Below are positions 46,276 through 55,682 of a DNA stretch of 64,000 bases, piece after piece (position 1 is the stretch's first letter; the number at the start of each line of letters is the position of its first letter). Source of the stretch: JARRKU01 sp963675565 (lineage in GTDB: Bacteria; Desulfobacterota; Desulfobacteria; Desulfobacterales; Desulfosarcinaceae); NCBI GenBank assembly GCA_963675565.2, contig CAXXYD010000004.1, forward strand, positions 2,790,001 to 2,854,000. The letters are read 5' to 3'. Both the position numbers and the translations under genes were made by a program. The notes under the pieces were generated by a model, which saw only the letters and a program-made list of their open reading frames with translations, ran no database searches and had not been told where the DNA came from.

Positions 46276-49200
46276 CTATAAATCGAACCATTCATCTCTC
46301 TTTGCTATTTCAGCGACAGGAACCAAGGATTTTGAAATATCAAGCCGACACCTTCTTTCAGCAAAAGAGACCAAATCACTCGGGTATTTTTCGGCTTGCG
46401 TTACTATTGATTTTGCGGTTTTAATAGAAATAGCTTCAGGTCGTATATTCCGTATCAAATTATGAAGCACATACCCTTTTATTTTGGCTCCAGCGTTGTA
46501 ACCTTTAGATACAAACCGCAAAAAAGGATCCCATGACTTATGGTTTTTTCTAAGTTCAAGCATTGCTAAGATTATACAATCTTTCAAGATCAGAGGGTCA
46601 TTTCCGGTATAACTACTAATGTATTTGTTGAATATTAAATGTTTAATCTCTTGGGTAGATCTTTTAGCTATCAATACTGAGGCACGATAAGAAAGCCGAG
46701 CAGGCAAGTTTGATCCTATTCTAAGTTTAGAGCTATGATTTTGATCAATGGTATTCATCGCTTCTTCTATTGAATTAAATAATATTCGCCACTGATCAGA
46801 TTCCAATTTTACAAGGTGATTATCCACCAGTTTGATTAATTTGGTAAGTGTTGCAGGGCCGACCCATGAAAAAAAGACGAGCAAAGCAAACAACTTATCA
46901 GATTGAGTGCTTGCTTCACTGAATTTTTTTTCCCAATAGTTTGGGCTACCAGACTGTAGTCTAGCAAAACGTGCCCTATTGCATAAACTTAATTTTGGAT
47001 CAAAAAGCTCATCATACCCCTTACATTTTTCGTTTTTTGATGTAATGCCAGCGGCTTTATTGGCAATTCTAAATAAGATCCAGGAGTCTCCAAAAAGAGA
47101 CCGTCCTTCTTCAACTACAATGTTCCAGTGTTTAAGCGTTGTTCCCCAATCAGCGCTGTTAATTGATGCTTCTTGATATACTTTTTTAAGGAAATTTTTG
47201 CAATTTTGAGCTTCTATGTAAGGTGGAATATTTACATTCTTGCTTATTCTAAAACACTCTTTAGAAAATCCCGCAAATTGGTTCCAGTATTCAATTAAAG
47301 ATTCATGTCGTCTCTCCCTATATCTATTCGAAAGCATAAGACAAAAGAACGCTGTGTTTAGAGAATCTAGTATCGAGTCTTTAGATCTCCTAGGATTGAA
47401 AGTGTCGAATTCACCATCAAGAATAAATGATAAAATAGCAAGGAATCGTTCCTTTTTTTCTTGAATATATTCTATTTGTCGACTTTTGAATACCAAAAAC
47501 AACCTTTCTCTATCACAGGATTCGCTCGATAAATATTTATCAAATTCTTCATGTTTCAATATAGACAGAACACCAAGATGATAGGAATATTCAAGCCATA
47601 CTGTTAAATTTGCTCCTTTATGCAGACCTGCAACACTTATCCAGTTAGCTTTCCTTTCAGCAATACTTGTATTTTTTCTAATCAAATCAATAAGAAGAAG
47701 CGCGATTTCTAAGTTGGGAAACAATTTTAACATTTCGAATGCACGTTCGACAACTTGCTCATTCCCGCACCCTATTGGGAAGGTAAAAGCTGAGAGACCA
47801 GATTTTCTCTGATATATGCCTCCGGAGATAGACAGGAACTGATGGAGGCCAAGCACATCAAGTATTAGCCTTACAACCCTATGCATACTTTTCTTGTGCT
47901 GAGCAAAAACCCAGTCTGATAGCAGAATAGATGATAAATATTGAGGATGGCTAGTATATCTAAAGGTTTCATCTTTTGATAGGTCCTCTATTCTATCTAC
48001 CAATGATGGTAGCTCACCTTTGCTATAGCAGCCGCAATAAAACCTGGTAACATTAAGCCAATAAAAATTTCTTGCGATAGCATCAAAACGGTCTGGAAGA
48101 GTTCCCTTTTTTTCTGCACCTGGTGGGGAATAGGGAGCAGTGTTGTAAAGATGACGGGCTGCAAAGTATTCTCTCAAAGGTTGTACTTCAAATTCGAATG
48201 TTCCTTCAATTCGTGAAACAAGAGCCACTACTCTTTCAACCATGCTTGTAAATAGCCTGTCTGCAAGCTCTGGGTCATGTAACTCATTTTCCAGGTAATC
48301 CCGCACGAGTTTTCTAAGTTCATCAATTGCTATCCTTCCCTGGTTGTCACCTAATTCTGAGTTGGAGTGAAGGTGCCAAGCTACATACCTGTGAATATCA
48401 ATAAGGAGCTCTCTGTGTTCTCTAACGATTGAGCTTTTTTCGGCCTCTCGACTAAAGAATAACTCAATGTAGTTGTCGTACAAGGCGGTTCTTTTGTCTG
48501 GCAATGAAGAACCACGAGTATGAATTAGGCTTAGCAATATGGCTAATTGCATTGGGTTTCTTGCAAGATCTCTTAAATGCGGTAGGTCCAATTTGTCTTT
48601 TAATATCCGTCTAACATCGGCGGATTCAGAGCTTTGTAAACGCTTAGCGCGTAGCCATTTTTCCGCATATTCATTAATAAGTAATCTTGTAATTGAACCC
48701 AGCTCAAAATATTCGAATTCACTATCAGATAAACCGGGCGAGTTAACGAATGCGGCAGGCCGGCTCGTTACTACAGATTGGACAACTGGAGCAATTTCTG
48801 TTAGCCTGTTGACTCCTCTCATTATTTCATTTACTACATCTTTTCGCCTTGAAATATCAGCTACTTCATCCAACCCATCAAAAACTAACAAAATGGGACT
48901 TACTTTTGATATAGCATGCAAATCATCTACGGAGAATGTTGCACCTCCTGAAAAATGTCTAACTTGGGCCGCAATAAACGATTCAAGAGATTTATTCCAA
49001 TCCTGCAGAAAGGATTCATCTTTATCTGTTAAAAATGGATTCTCCTTGTTTAGCCAAGCCGATAGATCTCTTAAATCAATTTTGAATGGAAAATAAATAG
49101 GGCTAGAAAGATGTTCAGCGGGGATCTTATTTTCTGTAGATTGTTCATTCAATATCCTTTGTCTATGAATTTGGCAAACATATTGTACAATCGTCGACTT

Positions 49201-50076
49201 TCCTTGACCTGGAGCACCCTCTATCACAATCTTTGGAAATATTCGTTGGATACCAGGCCAGAGCAACATAGCTGCGCATCCAACAACTTCGTCATCGCGT
49301 TGGTAATTGTAATCGAATTTACATTCATCTATATTTGTTTTTTCTGCCTTCATAATATGGCGAATGGTATACCATATCGGAGTTTCACCAATTCTTTCGC
49401 TGCGAATTAATGGTACGTCTATGAACAAATCAAATAGTTTGTTTTGTAGCTCTACCTGTTTAAATCTGACTTCTTTGTCTATATCAAATTGAGCTCTCAT
49501 ATATGCGCGTAGTGCATTTGTTCTTCTCTGTTTGTTTTCATTAAGGTCATTTTCGATTATTTTCCTAATTACATCTACGCCAGTTAATAATTGGGGGAAA
49601 ACCCATTTAAGGTCATAATTATTATTCAGTCTTCTATTTAGATCATCTCGCCACCAGCAAGTGCTTGGTATACTTATGAGTCCATTAAGACTGCTTTTCA
49701 ATTTGTCGATTGAACCAGTATCCAATGCTGATGTACCTGAAAGGTTGGTCAACAAATAATAGGCGGAGGCACCTCGCCTAATTAGCTCCTTAATTTTCGG
49801 CAGCTCTTCTTTTACAATATTTGAAAGCCATTTGTCTTTTTGTTTCACCTGTGACGGGTTTCTTACAAATTTGACTTGAAACACTATAATTTCATCGGAT
49901 TTTTTTTCCCGACCATGCTTTACCGAATCAATATAATAATGTCTTACTATAGCATCTCTCCCACCATCTCTTTGCCCCACCGGGAGACACTGTACATTAG
50001 GGAACTCCTTTACAAGAATTGACTGGCAAAGTTCTTGGAAATTATCGGGGTCTAAATTTTCATATTGATAATCCAT
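46276..50076 (-). CDS. NACHT-type STAND NTPase with N-terminal Mrr-like nuclease domain (probable antiphage protein)
   Basis: 1266 residues. Residues 1-170 look like a restriction-endonuclease fold: VGQRDGGRDAI (D41) and VFQVKF (Q67-x-K69) match the D...QxK signature of Mrr-type nucleases. The NTPase follows, with Walker A GAPGQGKST (287-295) and Walker B ILLVFDGLDEV (395-405), the NACHT form. The C-terminal half is long and helical, with no recognised repeat. Bacterial NACHT proteins and Avs/STAND proteins of this layout sense phage components and then activate a nuclease. A GGAGGGGG lies upstream of the ATG. The gene is AT-rich, unlike its neighbours, which suggests horizontal transfer. It stands alone, with no cofactor gene. 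Confidence 0.82.
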   Translation of the reverse strand: MDYQYENLDPDNFQELCQSILVKEFPNVQCLPVGQRDGGRDAIVRHYYIDSVKHGREKKSDEIIVFQVKFVRNPSQVKQKDKWLSNIVKEELPKIKELIRRGASAYYLLTNLSGTSALDTGSIDKLKSSLNGLISIPSTCWWRDDLNRRLNNNYDLKWVFPQLLTGVDVIRKIIENDLNENKQRRTNALRAYMRAQFDIDKEVRFKQVELQNKLFDLFIDVPLIRSERIGETPIWYTIRHIMKAEKTNIDECKFDYNYQRDDEVVGCAAMLLWPGIQRIFPKIVIEGAPGQGKSTIVQYVCQIHRQRILNEQSTENKIPAEHLSSPIYFPFKIDLRDLSAWLNKENPFLTDKDESFLQDWNKSLESFIAAQVRHFSGGATFSVDDLHAISKVSPILLVFDGLDEVADISRRKDVVNEIMRGVNRLTEIAPVVQSVVTSRPAAFVNSPGLSDSEFEYFELGSITRLLINEYAEKWLRAKRLQSSESADVRRILKDKLDLPHLRDLARNPMQLAILLSLIHTRGSSLPDKRTALYDNYIELFFSREAEKSSIVREHRELLIDIHRYVAWHLHSNSELGDNQGRIAIDELRKLVRDYLENELHDPELADRLFTSMVERVVALVSRIEGTFEFEVQPLREYFAARHLYNTAPYSPPGAEKKGTLPDRFDAIARNFYWLNVTRFYCGCYSKGELPSLVDRIEDLSKDETFRYTSHPQYLSSILLSDWVFAQHKKSMHRVVRLILDVLGLHQFLSISGGIYQRKSGLSAFTFPIGCGNEQVVERAFEMLKLFPNLEIALLLIDLIRKNTSIAERKANWISVAGLHKGANLTVWLEYSYHLGVLSILKHEEFDKYLSSESCDRERLFLVFKSRQIEYIQEKKERFLAILSFILDGEFDTFNPRRSKDSILDSLNTAFFCLMLSNRYRERRHESLIEYWNQFAGFSKECFRISKNVNIPPYIEAQNCKNFLKKVYQEASINSADWGTTLKHWNIVVEEGRSLFGDSWILFRIANKAAGITSKNEKCKGYDELFDPKLSLCNRARFARLQSGSPNYWEKKFSEASTQSDKLFALLVFFSWVGPATLTKLIKLVDNHLVKLESDQWRILFNSIEEAMNTIDQNHSSKLRIGSNLPARLSYRASVLIAKRSTQEIKHLIFNKYISSYTGNDPLILKDCIILAMLELRKNHKSWDPFLRFVSKGYNAGAKIKGYVLHNLIRNIRPEAISIKTAKSIVTQAEKYPSDLVSFAERRCRLDISKSLVPVAEIAKRDEWFDL

Positions 50077-50654
50077 GTAACCCCCTCCATGAATCCCAGC
50101 ACTGAATTCATCTAAAAGAAATTAGCTAACAAAATTGTTGGTGGTGAGCAGAGAAATATTAGATTAATTTTGAAATATCATACCGAAGGTGGGTGTCAAC
50201 AGCCAATTCTTGAGTGCTTATTACCTATTTCGGCTTAGGAAGGCTCATGGACTAATTAACGACAATTAAAAATTCGATGAATTACAATTAAGTATACTGA
50301 AATAAAAATTTCGATAATTGGTAACCCCAACTAAATAATAGCGCAAAAGGATCAATTTGAGTGCGTTCGGACCAACAGGTAGGGAGGTTGCTCAAATCAA
50401 GACAGGCGATAAGGGACGTTCCTCTGATTTTAAATTTGTCACCTGAATCCGGGGACACACTTAATTATTGTGCCTTTCGTTCCTATAGGGAGAGTCAGTA
50501 AAAAATGCATGAATATGTTATTTCCCGCCGCACATACATCATCACAAAACGTTATCCCTCATTAATTCTAACTTTTGCCACGGTTTCAAAATTTGGTAAA
50601 TCAATCGTCGGATAAAAAACGTTTATCCCCCTGCTTTAAAAAAAAAGCTTAATT

Positions 50655-50679
50655 CCAGGAATTCCGCGAGAATTCCTGG
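50655..50679. repeat. Perfect inverted repeat in the AT-rich region
   Basis: The arms CCAGGAATTC (50655-50664) and GAATTCCTGG (50670-50679) pair perfectly over 10 bp around CGCGA. There is no T tract after it on either strand. It could be a recombination site, a protein-binding site or a hairpin terminal element of a mobile remnant. Confidence 0.5.
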
Positions 50680-51221
50680 GACACCATACACAATTATTCC
50701 TATGCGTGTTTATCGGAAAGCCGGTAATCAAAAAAATGAATTCCTATTACATTCCCAGTCACCTTTGCCTCATCGCATAACGTTTTCCACGGTTTCAGGA
50801 TCAAATTAGTCAACCGACGGTTAAGAAACGTTTTATCGCCCGCTTTAGGAACAAGGAATTAAGCGAATAAAACGTTTAGCTATCTTAAATAATAATAGAA
50901 TCACTGTAGCGGTAAATTCCCGACAATCGCGAAAAAAGCTTAATAATCGGAAAACGTTTTCAATTAGCGGTTAATGTTTTGCAGAATAGTGGTTTTCCGA
51001 AAACGTTTTAACTGTAAAAGTCAATTACTTCCCAAACAGATCGCTCTCTCGGAGTAATGTTCTATGCAGCCCCGTTAAGGATCTGTTCCCGTTTCTTTAT
51101 GCCCATCTGGAGGGTTCCGATCGGACGACGGCCCAAGTTGCGATAGCCAGTCAGCTATACGTTTAAAATATCATGCGGCACCGATTATCTCCGTGCATTT
51201 GACGTGAATCTAAGTTGGCGC

Positions 51222-51253
51222 TGGCTGACTGCTTAAATTCCAACAGTCAGCCA
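51222..51253 (-). terminator. Stem-loop after the DsrE-like gene
   Basis: TGGCTGACTG (51222-51231) and CAGTCAGCCA (51244-51253) pair over 10 bp around a 12-nt loop, 13 nt after the minus-strand stop of the DsrE-like gene. No U-rich tail follows on that strand. It probably ends or stabilises the transcript of the 51-57 kb gene set. Confidence 0.5.
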
Positions 51254-51265
51254 TTTCCCTGAATT

Positions 51266-51616
51266 TTAGAAATTGAATACTTTGGCTTCAGCAGCCATAT
51301 CAATGAGGTGAGGCCCACCATCCAGCTGCATATTGGTAAAGAATTTTGCCTCATCCAGACCTCTGTTTTTTGCGCAGGGGGTGCAGATACCAGTGACCAC
51401 TTCATTTTCCACCAGATACGGCAGATAGTCGTTGGGGCAATCCCCAGTGATTGTTTTCTGCGTCAAATCTCTATCCTTGATTGCCCATTCAACGCCGGAA
51501 TCGATGAAAAACATGTTGACCTGATGCCCTTTCGTGTGGGCAATTTTAGCGAATTGAAAACATCGGGTTGCTGCTTCATTGTCATTTTTGCTCAAAACAA
51601 ATAGAAAATTGGCCAT
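51266..51616 (-). CDS. DsrE-family protein
   Basis: 116 residues, the usual length. Opening FLFVLSKNDNEAATRCFQFAKIAHTKGHQVNMFFIDSGV is typical of DsrE/DsrF-like folds. Cysteines occur in GDCPNDYL and TGICTPCAKNRG. DsrE-fold proteins act in sulfur relay or as persulfide carriers, and CTPC is the likeliest sulfur carrier here. AGGAGG lies 8 nt upstream of the ATG. It is the last gene of the MarR-divergent set, 117 nt after the CobW-fusion gene, so sulfur or metal handling is a plausible theme for the set. Confidence 0.82.
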   Translation of the reverse strand: MANFLFVLSKNDNEAATRCFQFAKIAHTKGHQVNMFFIDSGVEWAIKDRDLTQKTITGDCPNDYLPYLVENEVVTGICTPCAKNRGLDEAKFFTNMQLDGGPHLIDMAAEAKVFNF

Positions 51617-51733
51617 TTAATTTTCCTCCTGATTTTGTTTAACGTATTGGTTGATTTGGCAATGTCATGACATGACAAAGTTGATTTCAGTCAACATCGT
51701 GTCCTATTTATACTTAAATTTCGTCGGAAGCAA

Positions 51734-53614
51734 CTATCCCCGCGCATTGGGCATGAACCGAATTGACCACTCAATAAGTTCGGCACCTTTATTGATACCC
51801 TGGCCGATAAAGACGAGAAACCGGTCGGACATGTTCGGATTATTAAACTCCGAAAATTCATAGCGGCCGGCAACATATTGAAAAAGTGTCGGTTTTGCAG
51901 AATCGGTGAAATCAACCACCCCTTTGACGCGAAAAACGTTGCTGGGGATCGCTTTTATTGCCTCAACGAAGGACGCCTTGGCCAAAGGCGTTGAAAGCGA
52001 AATTTTATGGCTCGAAAGCATGTCTCTATCATGAGAATAGTGTGTCTGGTGAGCGTTCTTTTGGATTTCTTTCTTGATGGGGTCTGTCGGTTCAATTGGC
52101 GGATCGGCACCATATAAAAGGGCCGGGTTGACATCGCCCTTGCACGCCGGCAGGATGGGAGCGGTTGAATTAAGCGCCTTTAGCGTTTGATAAATCTTTT
52201 GAAGTTGGATTTCAGTCAAAAGGTCTTTCTTGTTTAACAAAAGGATGTCTGCAGCTTTTATCTGATCTTTTGCCACCGCAAACGTTTTAATCGATTCGCG
52301 GACGTTTAATCCGTCAACTATTGTCGTTATTGAATCGAATCTGACTAGTTCTTCCACTTCCGATATTTCGTATAGTAAATTATAGGGGTTGGCCAGCCCG
52401 GTGGTCTCGAGCACGATATAGTCGGGATGAAAACTGGATAGAATCTGATGAATGGCCTTTTTTAAATTTCCGACCAGCGTGCAACAGACACAACCTTCGT
52501 CAATTTCAGTGACCGCGTAATCCTGATCCAATAATTTTCCGTCCAGACCGATTTCACCGATCTCATTTTGGATGATGGCCACAAACCGGTTGAGTTGAGC
52601 CTGGTATTCGATAAAATGTTGTAAGAAACTGGTCTTGCCGGACCCCAGAAAACCGGTCAGCACAATTAGCTGGGGTCGGTCGTCGATACCCAAAGCATTT
52701 TTGTCGAGGGTTTTAAAATCGCTTATTTGATGGGCTGTCCACCAGGACGAATCTTTAAATTCCCGTATGGCAGGCATCCCCTTTTCCCAGGTGACATTGT
52801 GATTGAATGACCCCGCTTGCTTCACCCTGTTTTCAATGATGGTATGACATCCGGCGTCACCGTAGCCCAGGTATAATAATTTTTCTTGCGAATCGACCGA
52901 CGGAATATCCCAATGACGGCCGGTGGGGTCATAGACGGTTTCCCTGCCGGGCCGGCGCAAATGTCTCAAATAAGCGGGAGGCGCTTCAAGATTAAAGGTC
53001 AAAGAGGCAGCCAGAACCTGATAAAAGACCAGAGCGGTGTCATAGGCCGGGAAATTTTGGTCGTAGCCACCCGGCTTGATCAGTTCCACGGCCCGGCCCC
53101 GGCGGGGCAACGATACCCCGTCCCGGGCAATGAGCCGCTGATGAGAGATGCTTTCCAGTCCGATAACAAGGGCATTGTGGGCTTCGCCGGCCATGTTGAT
53201 TCCAAGATAGATGATCCCGATAGTAAAAAGCTCACAAAGCGGCGGGTATTTTAAAAAATCTCTGACATGCAGCAGATAATCTTGCCTCTGTGTATAAGCG
53301 CCGGCCTGCAAAGAACATTGTTCAACCAGTTCTTCCTGCGGGTCCGGGAAATAGCATAAGGCAAAACTACCGTCTATCCACCCGGCGGCCTGTTCGCTTC
53401 CGGAAAAATATATCCCGAAAACCCCGGCCGGGCCTTTAACCCTTGCGGTCCATCCTTCCACGCTGGTATGCGATTCCTTCAACCCCCGCCATCCGATGAC
53501 ATGCCGAACACCCGGCACGAAATTGGTCCGCACCAGGACACTGCGCATTATCTCCTGAAGTCCTTTTTCGGGCGCGGGGAAACAATGGCCGGGATGCAAT
53601 TGACTGATTTTCAT
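51734..53614 (-). CDS. CobW-family GTPase with large unknown N-terminal domain
   Basis: 626 residues. The first 315 form a domain I do not recognise (Cys/His/Trp-rich, with FSGSEQAAGW, LGYGDAGCHTII). The rest is a CobW/COG0523 metallochaperone: Walker A TGFLGSGKT (320-328), the metal motif CVCC (375-378) in DEGCVCCTL, Walker B LETTGLANP, NKKD, and the C-terminal CobW domain. COG0523 proteins handle Zn, Co or Ni. The fused N-terminal domain might be the client or a sensor. It lies 39 nt downstream of the duplicated secreted protein and is probably in the same operon. Confidence 0.82.
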   Translation of the reverse strand: MKISQLHPGHCFPAPEKGLQEIMRSVLVRTNFVPGVRHVIGWRGLKESHTSVEGWTARVKGPAGVFGIYFSGSEQAAGWIDGSFALCYFPDPQEELVEQCSLQAGAYTQRQDYLLHVRDFLKYPPLCELFTIGIIYLGINMAGEAHNALVIGLESISHQRLIARDGVSLPRRGRAVELIKPGGYDQNFPAYDTALVFYQVLAASLTFNLEAPPAYLRHLRRPGRETVYDPTGRHWDIPSVDSQEKLLYLGYGDAGCHTIIENRVKQAGSFNHNVTWEKGMPAIREFKDSSWWTAHQISDFKTLDKNALGIDDRPQLIVLTGFLGSGKTSFLQHFIEYQAQLNRFVAIIQNEIGEIGLDGKLLDQDYAVTEIDEGCVCCTLVGNLKKAIHQILSSFHPDYIVLETTGLANPYNLLYEISEVEELVRFDSITTIVDGLNVRESIKTFAVAKDQIKAADILLLNKKDLLTEIQLQKIYQTLKALNSTAPILPACKGDVNPALLYGADPPIEPTDPIKKEIQKNAHQTHYSHDRDMLSSHKISLSTPLAKASFVEAIKAIPSNVFRVKGVVDFTDSAKPTLFQYVAGRYEFSEFNNPNMSDRFLVFIGQGINKGAELIEWSIRFMPNARG

Positions 53615-53653
53615 ACAAGTTCCATTTTGCCGCCGGGTCGTTACATGCCCCCT

Positions 53654-54319
53654 TTACTTATTGCCCATAAATTCGATGGAAATAATTTTTCTATTTTCCC
53701 ACCCGACCTTATATGCCTGAACAGTATCGGGTGGCATCCCGCCGGATGTTCCCACAGCCATTCCTTCAACCGTGTAGAAAGTGACCGGGCCGTTTTTTTC
53801 GGTTTTTACAACATATGGTTCTTTGAGGACCAACAGCCCCATGGCCTGGCGGATAATGCCGGGACCGGCATACTTTTCGATGACGGCCCCGTACTCCTCG
53901 GGGGTTGTGTGGGCGCGCAGGCATTCTTTCATTTCGGGAATGATTTCATCATGGATACTGCTTTTAGGGCCGAAAAACTCCAAAGAGATGATGCGCCCAT
54001 GATCCCAGCATGCTTTATAGACTTGTGTCACATCGGAAGGGATTTCGCTTGAGGTGCCAACCGTTGTCCCTTCAACCGTGTAGCAAATAACCGTCCCTTT
54101 TTGTTCAGCCCCCAACACATAGGGTTCCTTAATGACCAGCAACCCCATGGCCTGGCGGATAATACCGGGATCGGCGTACTTTTCTATGACGGCCCCATAT
54201 TTTTGCGGGGTTGTGTGGGAGCGCATACATTCTTTCATTTCAGGGATAACTCCGCCGACGGCCCATCCAGTCGTTCCTATAACGGCTAAAAAAACAAGAA
54301 CGGATCTTAATAATTTCAT
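53654..54319 (-). CDS. Secreted protein with tandem internal duplication
   Basis: 221 residues from the ATG at 54319, with GGGAGA 6 nt upstream. A signal peptide (MKLLRSVLVFLAVIGTTGWAVG, residues 1-22, ending before GVIPEM) is followed by two copies of a 95-residue unit beginning IPEMKECMRSHTTPQKYGAV and IPEMKECLRAHTTPEEYGAV. The copies are very similar over their whole length (EKYAxPGIIRQAMGLLV, then YTVEGxxVGTS). No motif or family is recognised. A single Cys per copy (KEC) could bind metal or form a disulfide. It follows the MBL gene by 144 nt. Confidence 0.78.
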   Translation of the reverse strand: MKLLRSVLVFLAVIGTTGWAVGGVIPEMKECMRSHTTPQKYGAVIEKYADPGIIRQAMGLLVIKEPYVLGAEQKGTVICYTVEGTTVGTSSEIPSDVTQVYKACWDHGRIISLEFFGPKSSIHDEIIPEMKECLRAHTTPEEYGAVIEKYAGPGIIRQAMGLLVLKEPYVVKTEKNGPVTFYTVEGMAVGTSGGMPPDTVQAYKVGWENRKIISIEFMGNK

Positions 54320-54463
54320 AGCAATTCTCCCTTTGGTACCGGGAGATGGGGATTGAATCCTCATCTCCCGGCATCGAAAAGTCTTGTGAAACGGATTTTC
54401 GAAACGGTTTGAGGAGACTCACAGACGCAACCACTGACTAAGAAATCGTTTCAGAACGCGCGG

Positions 54464-55639
54464 CTACACCTCAATCCCGAATCCGATTTTATCGCCGTTT
54501 CCCAAGTAAGCCTTGTCTTTGGAACGGTGTCGGGCGGTGCCTTCTACCACTGGATAGCCTGCTGAAATAAATTTCTTGGCGCACAGGATACCGGTGCAGT
54601 GATTACAGCCGATTTTCTCAAATCCGTATTTACCCAACGAGAGCACAAGGTCGTCATATTTGGGGTCCCAGTCCTCAAAGGGAGAAATATGAAGACCACC
54701 ATAAACGCCATACAGGTTGTCATTTTCATATTTGATTTCACGATACGCAGTTTCGGCGAATTGGATGATGCTTTGATGGCAGCATCCGGTGACGCTCACC
54801 AAACCCTTGTCCTTAATGTTAAAATACAGCGATTGTTCCCCATAGACGCGGCAGATGATCGGGATTGCAAATACAAAAGAAGCCATGCCGGGGATAACCG
54901 GGTTTAATCCTGTCTTAACCTTGATCACCTTGCCCTTATGACCTGAATCCTTGATATACTGAAGTCCTTCCGGGTAGAAGCCGTCGGGGATATAGAGGGT
55001 GATGGTCGGATCGTATTTCATGGTTACCGGCAACCCCCAGAAATGGTCGAAATGTTCATGGGAGATGAACAGCGCCTCGATCTCTCGATTTTGCAGCATC
55101 TTGTCGATGCCTTCGCGTTTGAAGCATGCATCGGTCCATTGATATGACCAGCCGGAATCGAGCAGGTATTTATGCTTTTTACCATTGAGTTCTTCCAGTT
55201 CGATCAGGCAGGCATAACCGCCGGCATTTTCCGGGTGCACCGACAGCTTTTCAGTAATCGCCCAGGCCTCCTCCAGCCGATCCGGCAGCAGGTGTTTGAT
55301 CTTGTCGATGCCCTTTTGATAGGAGCCCTTGCCCAGGCCGGTACCGTCCCCGAAAGGCGGCCAGTTGTAGTCGTATTGATTGACCAGCAGACCGCCGGCA
55401 CCCTTTATATCACCCATCAGGTGGGCATTTTCAAACCAGCTGGTTTCGGAAATGTTGGTGACTTTGATATTTTTACAGGCGCCGATGTCCGTCAACTTGC
55501 GTTCGACCTTGGGAAAGTGGGCTTTACGCCAGGGGGCATAGGAATAAAGCCCCATCATGGCCAACGTGCCGCCCATCACGCCTATGGCCGCGCCCTTAAA
55601 AAAGTCGCGTCGTGTTGTCTTGCCTTTATCTTCAGTCAT
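54464..55639 (-). CDS. Tat-exported metallo-beta-lactamase-fold protein (COG1237-like)
   Basis: 391 residues from the ATG at 55639, with AGGAGG 4 nt upstream. The Tat signal TTRRDFFKG (residues 8-16) precedes a hydrophobic stretch. The metal site is SHEHFDHFWG. Later GGLHIS and GCNHCTG match conserved segments of COG1237, the family of methanopterin-related aminobenzene phosphate synthase (MJ0301 type), which is usually cytoplasmic. Tat export of such a protein is unusual. Its substrate is not predictable. It sits 43 nt after the membrane-protein gene. Confidence 0.82.
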   Translation of the reverse strand: MTEDKGKTTRRDFFKGAAIGVMGGTLAMMGLYSYAPWRKAHFPKVERKLTDIGACKNIKVTNISETSWFENAHLMGDIKGAGGLLVNQYDYNWPPFGDGTGLGKGSYQKGIDKIKHLLPDRLEEAWAITEKLSVHPENAGGYACLIELEELNGKKHKYLLDSGWSYQWTDACFKREGIDKMLQNREIEALFISHEHFDHFWGLPVTMKYDPTITLYIPDGFYPEGLQYIKDSGHKGKVIKVKTGLNPVIPGMASFVFAIPIICRVYGEQSLYFNIKDKGLVSVTGCCHQSIIQFAETAYREIKYENDNLYGVYGGLHISPFEDWDPKYDDLVLSLGKYGFEKIGCNHCTGILCAKKFISAGYPVVEGTARHRSKDKAYLGNGDKIGFGIEV

Positions 55640-55682
55640 GCTGTCCTCCTTGTCGTAACCGCGTAAATCCTTTATCCATGGG

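Larger units (their letters stand above)
50077..51265. other. 1.2-kb AT-rich gene-less region with degenerate repeats
   Basis: No gene of useful length is found. Positions 50574-50660 and 50786-50870 align as two degenerate copies of an approximately 85-nt unit (both have CCACGGTTTCA, then ACGTTT-TATC, then GCTTTA and TTAA). The motif AACGTTTT recurs (about 50612, 50779, 50826, 50871, 50953, 51002). A perfect palindrome lies at 50655-50679. Sequences around 50450 (GGGGACACACTTAATTA) and 50677 (TGGGACACCATACACAATTA) are similar to each other and resemble the ends of REP-associated transposase elements, from memory only. It reads as the decayed edge of the AT-rich island. Confidence 0.45.

Noticed and set aside
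50504..50614. 36-codon ATG frame in the AT-rich region
   Set aside because: It has an acceptable upstream GGGAG but no codon bias or similarity, and it runs through the degenerate repeat unit. Not convincing as a gene.
46023..51265. tRNA-Asp as integration site with a downstream direct repeat
   Set aside because: The 3' end of the tRNA is not repeated at the far side of the AT-rich region by eye, and no integrase gene is present.
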